This document shows, in pieces, positions 10,101-17,149 of a stretch of DNA of 64,000 bases. The number at the start of each line of letters is the position of its first letter. Position 1 is the stretch's first letter. Under the pieces are notes generated by a model that saw only the letters and a program-made list of their open reading frames with translations, had not been told where the DNA came from and ran no database searches. The position numbers were made by a program, and so were the translations under genes. Source of the stretch: Methylotenera sp965234545 (GTDB lineage: Bacteria > Pseudomonadota > Gammaproteobacteria > Burkholderiales > Methylophilaceae); the NCBI GenBank assembly GCA_965234545.1, contig OZ248348.1:620001-684000 (forward strand). The letters are read 5' to 3'.

Positions 10101-10563
10101 CGCTTACATGGAGCTGTTGGCGCAACGCGCCGGGTTGGCCAGTTCGGCGGTGGCGGCATGGCATAAGCCTATGCGGCGTTGGTTAATGCGCTTGGGTCAC
10201 GGTGAGAATGCAGCTAAGCAAGGCGCAGATATTGTTATGGCAGCTTTGCAAATCACCTTAGCCAGCCAAGCTGGGCTGTGGGTATTGCAAGATCACGATC
10301 AAGCGGCCAGTGAGTTAAGCCTGATGCAAGCAGGCGACAGCGGCGCTAAAAACCACGTGATAGACCGTACCTTTATTGCACAAGGCACGCGTTGGATTAT
10401 CGATTACAAGCTGGGCTTAGGCGATGAAGCAGAAAACAGTGCGGCGGCGGCCGAAGCCCACCGGCCGCAATTAGCACGTTACGCCAGTTTGTTTGCCGAT
10501 GCCGGCTTGCCAATTAAAACCGCGGTTTTGTTTTTGAGCACAGGGCGCCTGGTCGAACTGTAA
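7159..10563 (+). CDS. AddA-like UvrD-family helicase-nuclease (double-strand break end processing)
   Basis: 1134 residues. Superfamily 1A helicase motifs are all visible in order: Walker A APAGAGKTELL (about 27-37), Walker B region LIDEFQDTSP (about 411), motif III VGDPMQSIYRFRKAD, motif IV LNYRSHP, motif V TIHKAKGLEFD (about 776) and motif VI LLYVAATRSQRQ. The C-terminal RecB-type nuclease keeps V-I-D-R-T-F followed by I-I-D-Y-K-L-G, so catalysis should be intact. It is the ATP-driven 3'-5' motor of an AddAB-type recombination nuclease. The start overlaps the AddB-like stop (ATGA), a typical translational coupling. It ends three bases before the convergent dedA gene, with no terminator in between. 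Confidence 0.9.
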   Translation: MSEALMASDAAAREQALQPRSFIVQAPAGAGKTELLTQRYLSLLATVDEPEEIIALTFTNKAATEMRNRILLSLEQAEQAQPETAPHKLKTRQLAELALQQSARKDWQLIKQPSHLRILTMDALCSSLTRQMPLLSRFGGQPAVSDDADRHYLEAARLTLADIVDESQADDTVSLALTYMDNDAEKLTALLANMLAKRDQWIKKAHELHGQSDTESLASMEWVLQHLIVEELTLVSSVLTDQVQQALLPLIRFAASHLQADSEIAPLLDRQASLRPCLEDLPLWRAMASFLLTKDKAYRKTLTKTNGFPNDAEHKPKKEQCLAILAQLSQADLVANILSLPPLSTLQDSQPVIRALSRLLQQANAHLWVVFQKAGEVDFVAIAQQASWALEDEHGATELALKLDYKISHLLIDEFQDTSPVQMKLIEQLIAGWQAHEERTLFCVGDPMQSIYRFRKADVSLFLEAQNEGINGFKLAPLQLALNYRSHPKVIDWINDAFTQVFPNEDAKNHGAIRYSPFTASLGSVDGEGVNLHPLIWPASNAAEETEGDDDGNPDLYQLEAAYVAKLIEQLKTQLNPPQKIAVLVRSRNHLQALVTEIRRHHKDLHFQALEIEPLNERQTVQDAWSLLCALMHRADRSHWLNVLRAPWCGLNLADMHALAGNGQRDSIWAAMHDEARLRPLSDDGRMRLQHARGVLAAAFDCQGRLPLRRWLERTWLQLGGAQCLVEAGDNRDVQVFFDLLEKHDRSGQLDLASLEAAMKKLYAKPDSQADGSVQFLTIHKAKGLEFDSVILPALNRKSRADDNDLLLWEEVELEHERHLIAAPVHSKGSKNKGLPNLYDYIKNLEKIRSNNEVVRLLYVAATRSQRQLHLIASMQKNNDGELKPVANSLLAALWPAVAKAFTETPEQAPLASTSKGLDPRQFKAQLQRLPSAAYAQASVGLSPLQTTLTAIQLDAGNVAATQSSPIGQKDLYKDCGTLAHAYMELLAQRAGLASSAVAAWHKPMRRWLMRLGHGENAAKQGADIVMAALQITLASQAGLWVLQDHDQAASELSLMQAGDSGAKNHVIDRTFIAQGTRWIIDYKLGLGDEAENSAAAAEAHRPQLARYASLFADAGLPIKTAVLFLSTGRLVEL

Positions 10564-10566
10564 ATC

Positions 10567-11175
10567 TTAGTGTTTTAGGTGGCGACGCACGTACCAAAAC
10601 ACAAAGACCAAGCCTGCGGCCACGATCAAATAATGGAATTGGTGGAAATACACTTCCAAGCTAGCCCAGTTCTCACCAAATTTCATGCCGGCATAGGCCA
10701 ACAGCCAGCACCAGATGAATGAGCCTATGAAGGTGTAGACGATAAACACACTCATGTTCATGCGCACCACCCCAGCCGGGAAGGCGATAAAGGTACGCAC
10801 GGCCGGTAGCATGCGAGCGATAAATATGATGATTTCGCCGTGTTTTTCAAACAAGTGATCGGCCAAATCCAAATCCTTTTTGGACAGCAAGATGTACTTG
10901 CCGTATTTTTCTGCCAAAGGGCGTCCACCGAATATGCCCACGTAATAAGCCGGAATGGAGCCGACTACGCAGCCTATGGCACCAGCTAAGGCAACCATGA
11001 GCAAGGTCATCTCACCCTTAAATACCAAGAAGCCGGCGAACGGCATGATGATTTCCGAGGGCAGGGGGATGCAGGCCGATTCTATGGCCATCAACAACAC
11101 GATGCCGGCATAGCCCATGGAGGAGATGACGCCCATGATCCAGGCAGCGACTAAGGTAATCAGTTTGGCTAACAC
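10567..11175 (-). CDS. DedA/SNARE-associated family inner-membrane protein
   Basis: 202 residues, several hydrophobic helices, with the family signature E-S-A-C-I-P-L-P-S-E near residue 33 and the conserved F-I-A-R-M-L-P-A-V-R-T block near residue 118. DedA proteins act in membrane homeostasis; some members recycle undecaprenyl phosphate or phosphatidylethanolamine across the membrane, but the substrate of this one cannot be told. It lies eight bases downstream of mfd on the same strand and is probably the last gene of the yhdP-nitrilase-tldD-mfd-dedA run. It converges on the AddA-like gene three bases away. Confidence 0.88.
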   Translation of the reverse strand: MLAKLITLVAAWIMGVISSMGYAGIVLLMAIESACIPLPSEIIMPFAGFLVFKGEMTLLMVALAGAIGCVVGSIPAYYVGIFGGRPLAEKYGKYILLSKKDLDLADHLFEKHGEIIIFIARMLPAVRTFIAFPAGVVRMNMSVFIVYTFIGSFIWCWLLAYAGMKFGENWASLEVYFHQFHYLIVAAGLVFVFWYVRRHLKH

Positions 11176-11183
11176 GGTCTGTC

Positions 11184-14100
11184 CTATCTAAAGGTCTTTA
11201 AGAGGGTTTTTATAAAATCAGTGCGTAGGTTAATGTCAGCCAAGGCCAATGTCACGCGCAATTTATCCGGCCCATTCATGCGGCAGCGCCTGTCTCTTTG
11301 CAACAAGTCTATGAGCTTAGTCGGGTCGATGTCGGCCTTGGGGTTGAATTGCAGTTGTATGGTTTCGCTGCTGGCGTCGATTTTAATGATGCCTATGGCT
11401 TTAGCCGCAATGCGCAAGCGGTGGCAAGCGATCAATGCTTCGCCTTGTTCAGGCAGCAAACCAAAGCGGTCTATCAGTTCTTCTTGCATGCTATCCAAAT
11501 CGTCGTCGTTTTCGCAATTGGCTAAACGCTTATAGATCACCAAGCGCTCGTGCACGTCTGGGCAGTATTGGTTGGTCAGCAGGGCCGGGGTGTGCAGGTT
11601 AATTTCCGTGGTGACGCCTAAGGGCGCATTTAAATCCGGCTCTTTGCCGGCTTTAAGTTGCTTGACGGCGTGATTCAACATGTCCGAATACAGGTGGAAA
11701 CCGATCTCTTGCATTTCACCACTTTGGCTGTCGCCTAACAATTCACCGGCCCCGCGAATTTCCAGATCGTGCATGGCTAAATGGAAGCCGGCGCCCAAAT
11801 CTTCCATCAATTGGATGGCGTCCAAGCGTTTTTGCGCTTGGCTGGTAATCTTTCTATCGGGATCGGTCAGTAAATAAGCGTAAGCCTGGTGGTGCGATCT
11901 GCCGACGCGACCACGCAATTGGTGCATTTGCGCTAGGCCAAACATGTCGGCTTTATTCAATATGATGGTGTTAGCGGTGGGCACGTCTATGCCGGTTTCT
12001 ATGATGGTGGTGCACAGCAATAAATTGTAGCGCTGGTTATAAAAGTCACGCATGACGTGTTCCAGCTCGCGCTCGCGCAGTTGACCGTGCGCCACCGCAA
12101 TGCGGGCATCCGGCAGGATGCGCTCGAGTTTTTCACGCATGGAATGGATGGTGTCCACTTCGTTGTGCAGAAAATACACCTGGCCGCCGCGTTTAAATTC
12201 CCGTGTGGCGGCTTCGCGTATGATGCCTTCTGAATAATCGGTGTGGAAGGTCTTGATGCTCAAGCGTTTTTGCGGCGGCGTGCTGATAATGGAAAACTCA
12301 CGCAAGCCTTCCATGGCCATGCTTAAGGTACGTGGTATGGGCGTGGCCGTCAGGGTTAAGACATCTACCTCGGCACGCAGGGCCTTGAGTTGTTCTTTTT
12401 GCCGCACGCCAAAGCGGTGTTCTTCGTCCAGGATCACCAGGCCTAGGTTTTTAAACTTAACGTCTTTTTGTATCAAACGGTGGGTGCCGATAATAATGTC
12501 TATGCCACCAGCCTCTAAGCCTGCTAAGGCTTCTTTTTGTTCTTTGGCCGTTCTAAAGCGGGAAATCTCGGCTATCTTGATGGGCCATGCGCTGAAGCGG
12601 TCTTTGAAGTTATTAAAATGCTGTTCGGCCAGCAAGGTGGTGGGCACCAATACCGCCACTTGGCGACCGCCCATGACGGCGACAAAGGCTGCGCGCAGGG
12701 CCACTTCGGTTTTACCAAAGCCTACGTCACCGCAGACCAAGCGGTCCATAGGGCGACCGGATTGCATGTCTTTGATGACATTTTCAATCGCTTCCAATTG
12801 ATCCGGGGTTTCTTCAAACGGAAAGCCCTCGCAGAACGATTCGTAGTCCTGCAAGCTTAAGGTAAAGGCATGGCCTCGTCGGGCCGCGCGTTGTGCATAC
12901 AGATTGAGCAATTCGGCGGCGGTGTCGCGTATTTGCTTGAGGGCTTTTTTCTTGGCTTTTTCCCAATTGCCGCTGCCTAATCGATGCAGTGGTGCCGATT
13001 CCGGTGGCCCACCTGAATAGCGCGAGATTAAGAATAATTGCGAGACCGGTACGTACAATTTGTCGTCACCAAAGTATTCCAATAGCAAGAGTTCGGTTTC
13101 GCCTTCACCAAAGTCGATGTTCACCAAACCTTTGTAGCGGCCGACGCCGTGTTGCTCGTGCACCACCGGGTCGTCCATGCGCAGTTCCGACAGATCTTTA
13201 AGCATGCCCTCGGTGCTGCGCGCTTTTTCTTTTTCGCGTCGCCGCTGTTGGCGCACGGTGGCGGCATACAGCTCTGCTTCGGTAATGATGGCGACCGACT
13301 GAGCTGCTTGGGCAGCCATTCGGTCGGACATGCCCCCTGCGGTTATGGCGACCGACTGAGCTGCTTGGGCAGCCATTCGGTCGGACATGCCCCCTGCGGG
13401 CATGGCATCGGGTTTAGTTTTTGCTGTTCCATCCGCGCTTAAAACCATGCCATGATGCAGCGGGCTGACGCCCAACATGAATTTTTCTTTAGAAGCGCTA
13501 AATTCACCAAAGCTTGTTATCAAGGCGGGATTTAAGCCCTGTTCCTTAAACAATTGGTCTATGGTTTCACGTCGGCCTAAGCTTTCGGCGGTGATTAATA
13601 CGCGCCCAGCAAAGTCGGCGAGGTAGGCTTGCAGTTTGTGCAATGGCTGCTCGGCGCGGCGTTCTATGTCTAAGGCTGGTAAGCCATTGGATGGGCTGTC
13701 TATGCTCAATGCAATGCGGGCAAAAGCATGGGTGCTAGCAAAGAAGTCTTCGGCTTTGAATAGCAAGCTTTCTGGTGGCAATAAGGGTCGCTCGGCATCG
13801 TGTGCCAATGTTTTGTAGCGGGCTTGCGCCTCGCGCCAAAATTGTTGCGCGCTGTTATCCAAGTCGCCGTGCAGGCAGAGCACGCTCTGGCTATTGAGGT
13901 AATCCAATAGGCAGGCGGTGTGCTCAAAAAATAAGGGCAAATACCATTCTATGCCGCCGCTAGCGATGCCTTTGCTGACGTCTTTGTAGATTTTGGCGCG
14001 TTGCGGATCGCCCTCAAAGGTTTCGCGGAACTGGCCACGGAATATGGCGATGCCGGCTTCGTCTAGCGGAAATTCCCTAGCTGGCAGTAAGCGTATTTCT

Positions 14101-14732
14101 GGCACCGGGTAAAGGCTGCGCTGGGTGTCCACATCAAAGGTGCGTATGCTTTCTATTTCATCGTCAAACAGGTCTATACGGTAAGGCAGAGCTGAACCCA
14201 TGGGGAATAAATCCACCAAGCCACCGCGTACGCTGAATTCGCCATGGCTGATGACTTGGCTGACGTGGTGGTAACCGGCTTCGGCGCATTGCAAACGCAG
14301 CGCATCGGTATCCAGCCTTTGGCCTTTTTTCAGCATAAAGGTGTTGGCGCTCAAATAGGCTTTCGGGCTAATGCGGATCAAGGCCGTGGATAGCGGCACA
14401 ATGATGACGTCGCAGGCATTTTGCGTGATTTGGTATAGCGTGGTTAAGCGTTCGGAGATCAAATCCGGGTGCGGCGAAAACTGATCGTAAGGCAGGGTTT
14501 CCCAATCGGGCAATAAATTGACCGTTAAGTCAGGCGCAAAGTAGGGCAGTTCTTCAAGCAAGCGCTGCGCATCAAAGCCATTGGCGCTGATGATGACCAA
14601 GGTTTGTGGCGTCGCTGCCCGTTTAAGTTGCTGCGCCAGTTCGGCCAAGGCGTGGCCGTCTTGACCTAGATGACTCAAGGACACGCGTGTGGCTTGGCCG
14701 AGTTTGGGGATGGGTAATGCGCTAGGGCTCAT
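11184..14732 (-). CDS. mfd: Transcription-repair coupling factor Mfd with an in-frame palindromic insertion
   Basis: 1182 residues. Mfd removes RNA polymerase stalled at DNA lesions and recruits UvrA. The N-terminal UvrB-like module, RNA-polymerase-interacting region (PVVHEQHGVGRYKG) and RecG-like translocase (Walker A CGDVGFGKTEVA, ILDEEHRFGV, THRLIQKD, and the GRVGRS region) are intact. About residues 440-481, just before the normally contiguous I-I-T-E-A-E-L-Y segment, hold a roughly 45-residue Ala/Gln/Ser-rich insert made of two copies of a 19-residue repeat. E. coli Mfd has no counterpart there. The insert falls in a linker, so function is probably kept. Gene order upstream (tldD, 41 bases away) and downstream (dedA, 8 bases) suggests cotranscription. 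Confidence 0.95.
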   Translation of the reverse strand: MSPSALPIPKLGQATRVSLSHLGQDGHALAELAQQLKRAATPQTLVIISANGFDAQRLLEELPYFAPDLTVNLLPDWETLPYDQFSPHPDLISERLTTLYQITQNACDVIIVPLSTALIRISPKAYLSANTFMLKKGQRLDTDALRLQCAEAGYHHVSQVISHGEFSVRGGLVDLFPMGSALPYRIDLFDDEIESIRTFDVDTQRSLYPVPEIRLLPAREFPLDEAGIAIFRGQFRETFEGDPQRAKIYKDVSKGIASGGIEWYLPLFFEHTACLLDYLNSQSVLCLHGDLDNSAQQFWREAQARYKTLAHDAERPLLPPESLLFKAEDFFASTHAFARIALSIDSPSNGLPALDIERRAEQPLHKLQAYLADFAGRVLITAESLGRRETIDQLFKEQGLNPALITSFGEFSASKEKFMLGVSPLHHGMVLSADGTAKTKPDAMPAGGMSDRMAAQAAQSVAITAGGMSDRMAAQAAQSVAIITEAELYAATVRQQRRREKEKARSTEGMLKDLSELRMDDPVVHEQHGVGRYKGLVNIDFGEGETELLLLEYFGDDKLYVPVSQLFLISRYSGGPPESAPLHRLGSGNWEKAKKKALKQIRDTAAELLNLYAQRAARRGHAFTLSLQDYESFCEGFPFEETPDQLEAIENVIKDMQSGRPMDRLVCGDVGFGKTEVALRAAFVAVMGGRQVAVLVPTTLLAEQHFNNFKDRFSAWPIKIAEISRFRTAKEQKEALAGLEAGGIDIIIGTHRLIQKDVKFKNLGLVILDEEHRFGVRQKEQLKALRAEVDVLTLTATPIPRTLSMAMEGLREFSIISTPPQKRLSIKTFHTDYSEGIIREAATREFKRGGQVYFLHNEVDTIHSMREKLERILPDARIAVAHGQLRERELEHVMRDFYNQRYNLLLCTTIIETGIDVPTANTIILNKADMFGLAQMHQLRGRVGRSHHQAYAYLLTDPDRKITSQAQKRLDAIQLMEDLGAGFHLAMHDLEIRGAGELLGDSQSGEMQEIGFHLYSDMLNHAVKQLKAGKEPDLNAPLGVTTEINLHTPALLTNQYCPDVHERLVIYKRLANCENDDDLDSMQEELIDRFGLLPEQGEALIACHRLRIAAKAIGIIKIDASSETIQLQFNPKADIDPTKLIDLLQRDRRCRMNGPDKLRVTLALADINLRTDFIKTLLKTFR
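13288..13401. repeat. Two tandem 57-bp palindrome-forming repeats inside mfd
   Basis: Copy one is 13288-13344 and copy two 13345-13401; they share the first 55 bases exactly and differ only in the last two. Each copy can form a hairpin: in copy one, outer stem CGACCGA (13292-13298) pairs with TCGGTCG (13320-13326), and inner stem GCTGC (13303-13307) with GCAGC (13312-13316) around a TTGG loop. The unit length is a multiple of three, so on the mfd strand each copy adds 19 codons with no stop. I did not find a third copy elsewhere in the window. Confidence 0.9.
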
Positions 14733-14773
14733 GTAGGGATTTCGTTAGGTATGGGTTGGGGTTGAGGGGCCAG

Positions 14774-16249
14774 CTAGGCTGTGCCACCCACGGTCAGCGC
14801 ATCAATTTTCAAGGTGGGTTGCCCCACCCCTACAGGCACGCTTTGGCCTTCTTTGCCGCAGGTGCCGACGCCGCTGTCTAAGGCCATGTCGTTGCCTATC
14901 ATGGATACCCGTTTTAATACGTCCGGGCCATTGCCTATCAAAGTGGCGCCTTTAACCGGGTAAGTGATTTTGCCGTCTTCTATCATGTAGGCTTCGGCGG
15001 CGCTGAAAACAAATTTGCCGCTGGTGATGTCCACTTGACCGCCGGCGAAGTTGGCGGCATACAAACCGCGTTTCACCGATTTGATGATTTCTTCGGGCGC
15101 CGCCGTGCCATTTAACATGTAAGTGTTGGTCATACGCGGCATGGGAATGTGCGCATAACTTTCGCGTCTGGCGTTGCCGGTAATCGGCATTTTCATTAGG
15201 CGGGCGTTTAAGGTGTCTTGGATGTAGCCACGCAATATGCCGTCTTCGATCAGCACGGTGCGGTTGCTTGGGTTGCCTTCATCGTCCATGCTTAATGAAC
15301 CGCGTCGGTTCGCCAAGGTGCCGTCATCGACGATGGTGATGCCGCGCGCTGCCACTTGCTGACCAATTTTATTGCTAAATGCCGAGCTGCCTTTGCGATT
15401 GAAGTCGCCTTCTAAACCATGGCCAATGGCTTCGTGCAATAAAATGCCAGGCCAGCCGGCGCCCAACACCACGGTCATGCTGCCGGCAGGAGCGGGTCGC
15501 GCATCCAAATTCACCAAGGCTTGGTGCACGGCTTTTTGCGCGTAATCTTGCAAGACATCGTCCGTGAAGTAGCTGTAATCAAAGCGTCCACCGCCACCGC
15601 TGGAACCTTGCTCGCGGCGGCCATTGTGCTCGGCTATGACATTGATGGATAAGCGCACCAAGGGGCGCACGTCGGCCGCCATCACGCCATCGTGACGCGC
15701 CACCATGACCACTTCGTATTCGCCGGCGATGGAGGCGGTGACTTGTTTCACGCGCGAATCGATTTGCCTGGCGTAGGCCTCCAGCCTTTCTAGTAGGTTT
15801 ACTTTTTTGTCGGCAGACAAAGAAGCGATAGGGTCGTGGCCTAGGTAGAGCGGGGCGTTGGCACGGGCGATTAAGCTGCTGGCCGACTGCTCGCCGCCTT
15901 GGTTGGCAATGGCTTTACTGGCTTTGGCCGCCGCTTGCAAGGCGCTTAAGCTGATGTCGTCGGAGTAAGCAAAAGCGGTTTTTTCACCACTCACCGCACG
16001 CACGCCCACGCCTTGGTCTATAGAAAAATTGCCGGATTTAACCTGGCCTTCTTCTAAGCCCCAGCTTTCGCTTCGGCTGTATTGAAAGTACAAGTCGGCA
16101 TAGTCTATTTTGTGCGACATCATGTCGCCCAATACGCTTTGCAGTTGGGCTAGATCTAGATTAGCCGGTGCCAGTAGGTGGTCTTTAGCTAGGTCAAAGT
16201 GGCTGCCCAGTTGCTGCTTGCCGTTAGTCGGCTTGGTGGTGGATTTCAT
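14774..16249 (-). CDS. tldD: TldD metalloprotease subunit (TldD/PmbA family)
   Basis: 491 residues, close to the usual 480. The zinc-binding H-E-A-I-G-H motif is at about residues 272-277 within GILLHEAIGHGLEGDF, and the Gly-rich C-terminal end (VGTCGKEGQSVPVGVGQP) is the family signature. TldD with TldE forms a heterodimeric protease that degrades unfolded peptides and in E. coli matures microcin B17 and degrades CcdA. No tldE/pmbA is in this window. The ATG abuts the TAA of the upstream nitrilase gene, and mfd follows after 41 bases. Intact and unremarkable. Confidence 0.94.
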   Translation of the reverse strand: MKSTTKPTNGKQQLGSHFDLAKDHLLAPANLDLAQLQSVLGDMMSHKIDYADLYFQYSRSESWGLEEGQVKSGNFSIDQGVGVRAVSGEKTAFAYSDDISLSALQAAAKASKAIANQGGEQSASSLIARANAPLYLGHDPIASLSADKKVNLLERLEAYARQIDSRVKQVTASIAGEYEVVMVARHDGVMAADVRPLVRLSINVIAEHNGRREQGSSGGGGRFDYSYFTDDVLQDYAQKAVHQALVNLDARPAPAGSMTVVLGAGWPGILLHEAIGHGLEGDFNRKGSSAFSNKIGQQVAARGITIVDDGTLANRRGSLSMDDEGNPSNRTVLIEDGILRGYIQDTLNARLMKMPITGNARRESYAHIPMPRMTNTYMLNGTAAPEEIIKSVKRGLYAANFAGGQVDITSGKFVFSAAEAYMIEDGKITYPVKGATLIGNGPDVLKRVSMIGNDMALDSGVGTCGKEGQSVPVGVGQPTLKIDALTVGGTA

Positions 16250-17119
16250 TTAAATTTCAGTAATGGTGCGGTGTTTAAGGGCAGGCAAGCTGGCTCGCAG
16301 GCTGGCTTGGTATTTTGGGTTCATGGCGGCAATGACCACGCCTGATCCGCGCGGCAGCCTATCTAGTACCACGCCCCAAGGGTCGACTATCATGCTGTTG
16401 CCGTGCGTTTCACGGCCAGATAAGTGGTAGCCACCTTGCGCAGGAGCCATGACGTAGCTCAAGTTTTCTATGGCGCGCGCGCGGACTAAGGTTTCCCAAT
16501 GGGCTTTACCGGTGGTGTCGGTGAAGGCCGATGGCACGACGATGATGTTGACGTCTTTCATGGCCCGATAGAGTTCAGGAAAACGCAAGTCGTAACAGAT
16601 GGACAGGCCTATCTTGCCGAAAGGCGTGTCGACCACTTTAATCACGTCACCGGATTCTATGGTTTTTTCTTCGTGGTATTGCTCGTTACCTAGATTGAGC
16701 CCAAACAAATGGATCTTGTCGTAACGCGCCACTTGCTGGCCTTGGTCATCGTAGACCAAGCAACTGTTGCGTACTTTATTGGGAAAGTTGCTGACCAAGG
16801 GCACCGAGCCGCCTATGAGCCAAATTTTATGTTTTTTGGCCATGCTTTTTAAGAATTGCTGTATCGGTCCTTTGCCTTCTTCTTCGCGCGCGGCTACCTT
16901 GTCGGTTTCTTTAAAGCCCATTAATGCAAAATACTCGGGCAAGGCCACCAGTTTTGCGCCTTGATTGGCCGCCACCTCAATTAAGCGTTCGGCTTCGCTT
17001 AAGTTGGCCGTCACATAGGGGCCAGAAGCCATTTGTATGGCGGCTATTTTAATGATGTCTGAAGAGTTTTTTTGACTGAGGGTGGCTTTGGTGGTTTTTA
17101 AGCGTGAGGTGATGGCCAT
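16250..17119 (-). CDS. Carbon-nitrogen hydrolase (nitrilase superfamily, Nit-type omega-amidase/deaminated glutathione amidase-like)
   Basis: 289 residues with the complete nitrilase catalytic triad: Glu62 (ALPEYF), Lys134 (YDKIHLFG) and Cys175 (SICYDLRFPELYR). The D-L-R-F-P-E block and the overall length point to the Nit1/Nit2-like branch, whose members hydrolyse deaminated glutathione or omega-amides; the precise substrate is not readable. Its place between yhdP and tldD is a common order in betaproteobacteria. The first about 22 residues precede the conserved I-K-I-A-A-I-Q start of the domain and have no other Met, so the annotated ATG at 17119 is retained. 30 bases separate it from yhdP. 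Confidence 0.9.
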   Translation of the reverse strand: MAITSRLKTTKATLSQKNSSDIIKIAAIQMASGPYVTANLSEAERLIEVAANQGAKLVALPEYFALMGFKETDKVAAREEEGKGPIQQFLKSMAKKHKIWLIGGSVPLVSNFPNKVRNSCLVYDDQGQQVARYDKIHLFGLNLGNEQYHEEKTIESGDVIKVVDTPFGKIGLSICYDLRFPELYRAMKDVNIIVVPSAFTDTTGKAHWETLVRARAIENLSYVMAPAQGGYHLSGRETHGNSMIVDPWGVVLDRLPRGSGVVIAAMNPKYQASLRASLPALKHRTITEI

Positions 17120-17149
17120 GTTAAATCCAAATAATGGTTAGTGTTTTAA

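Noticed and set aside
12241..12801. 186-codon open frame on the plus strand opposite mfd
   Set aside because: It lies wholly antisense to conserved Mfd helicase sequence, has no recognisable domain, and its composition is that of a shadow frame.
13288..13401. CRISPR-like array in mfd
   Set aside because: Just two directly abutting copies with no spacers, no cas genes, and an intact coding frame through them.
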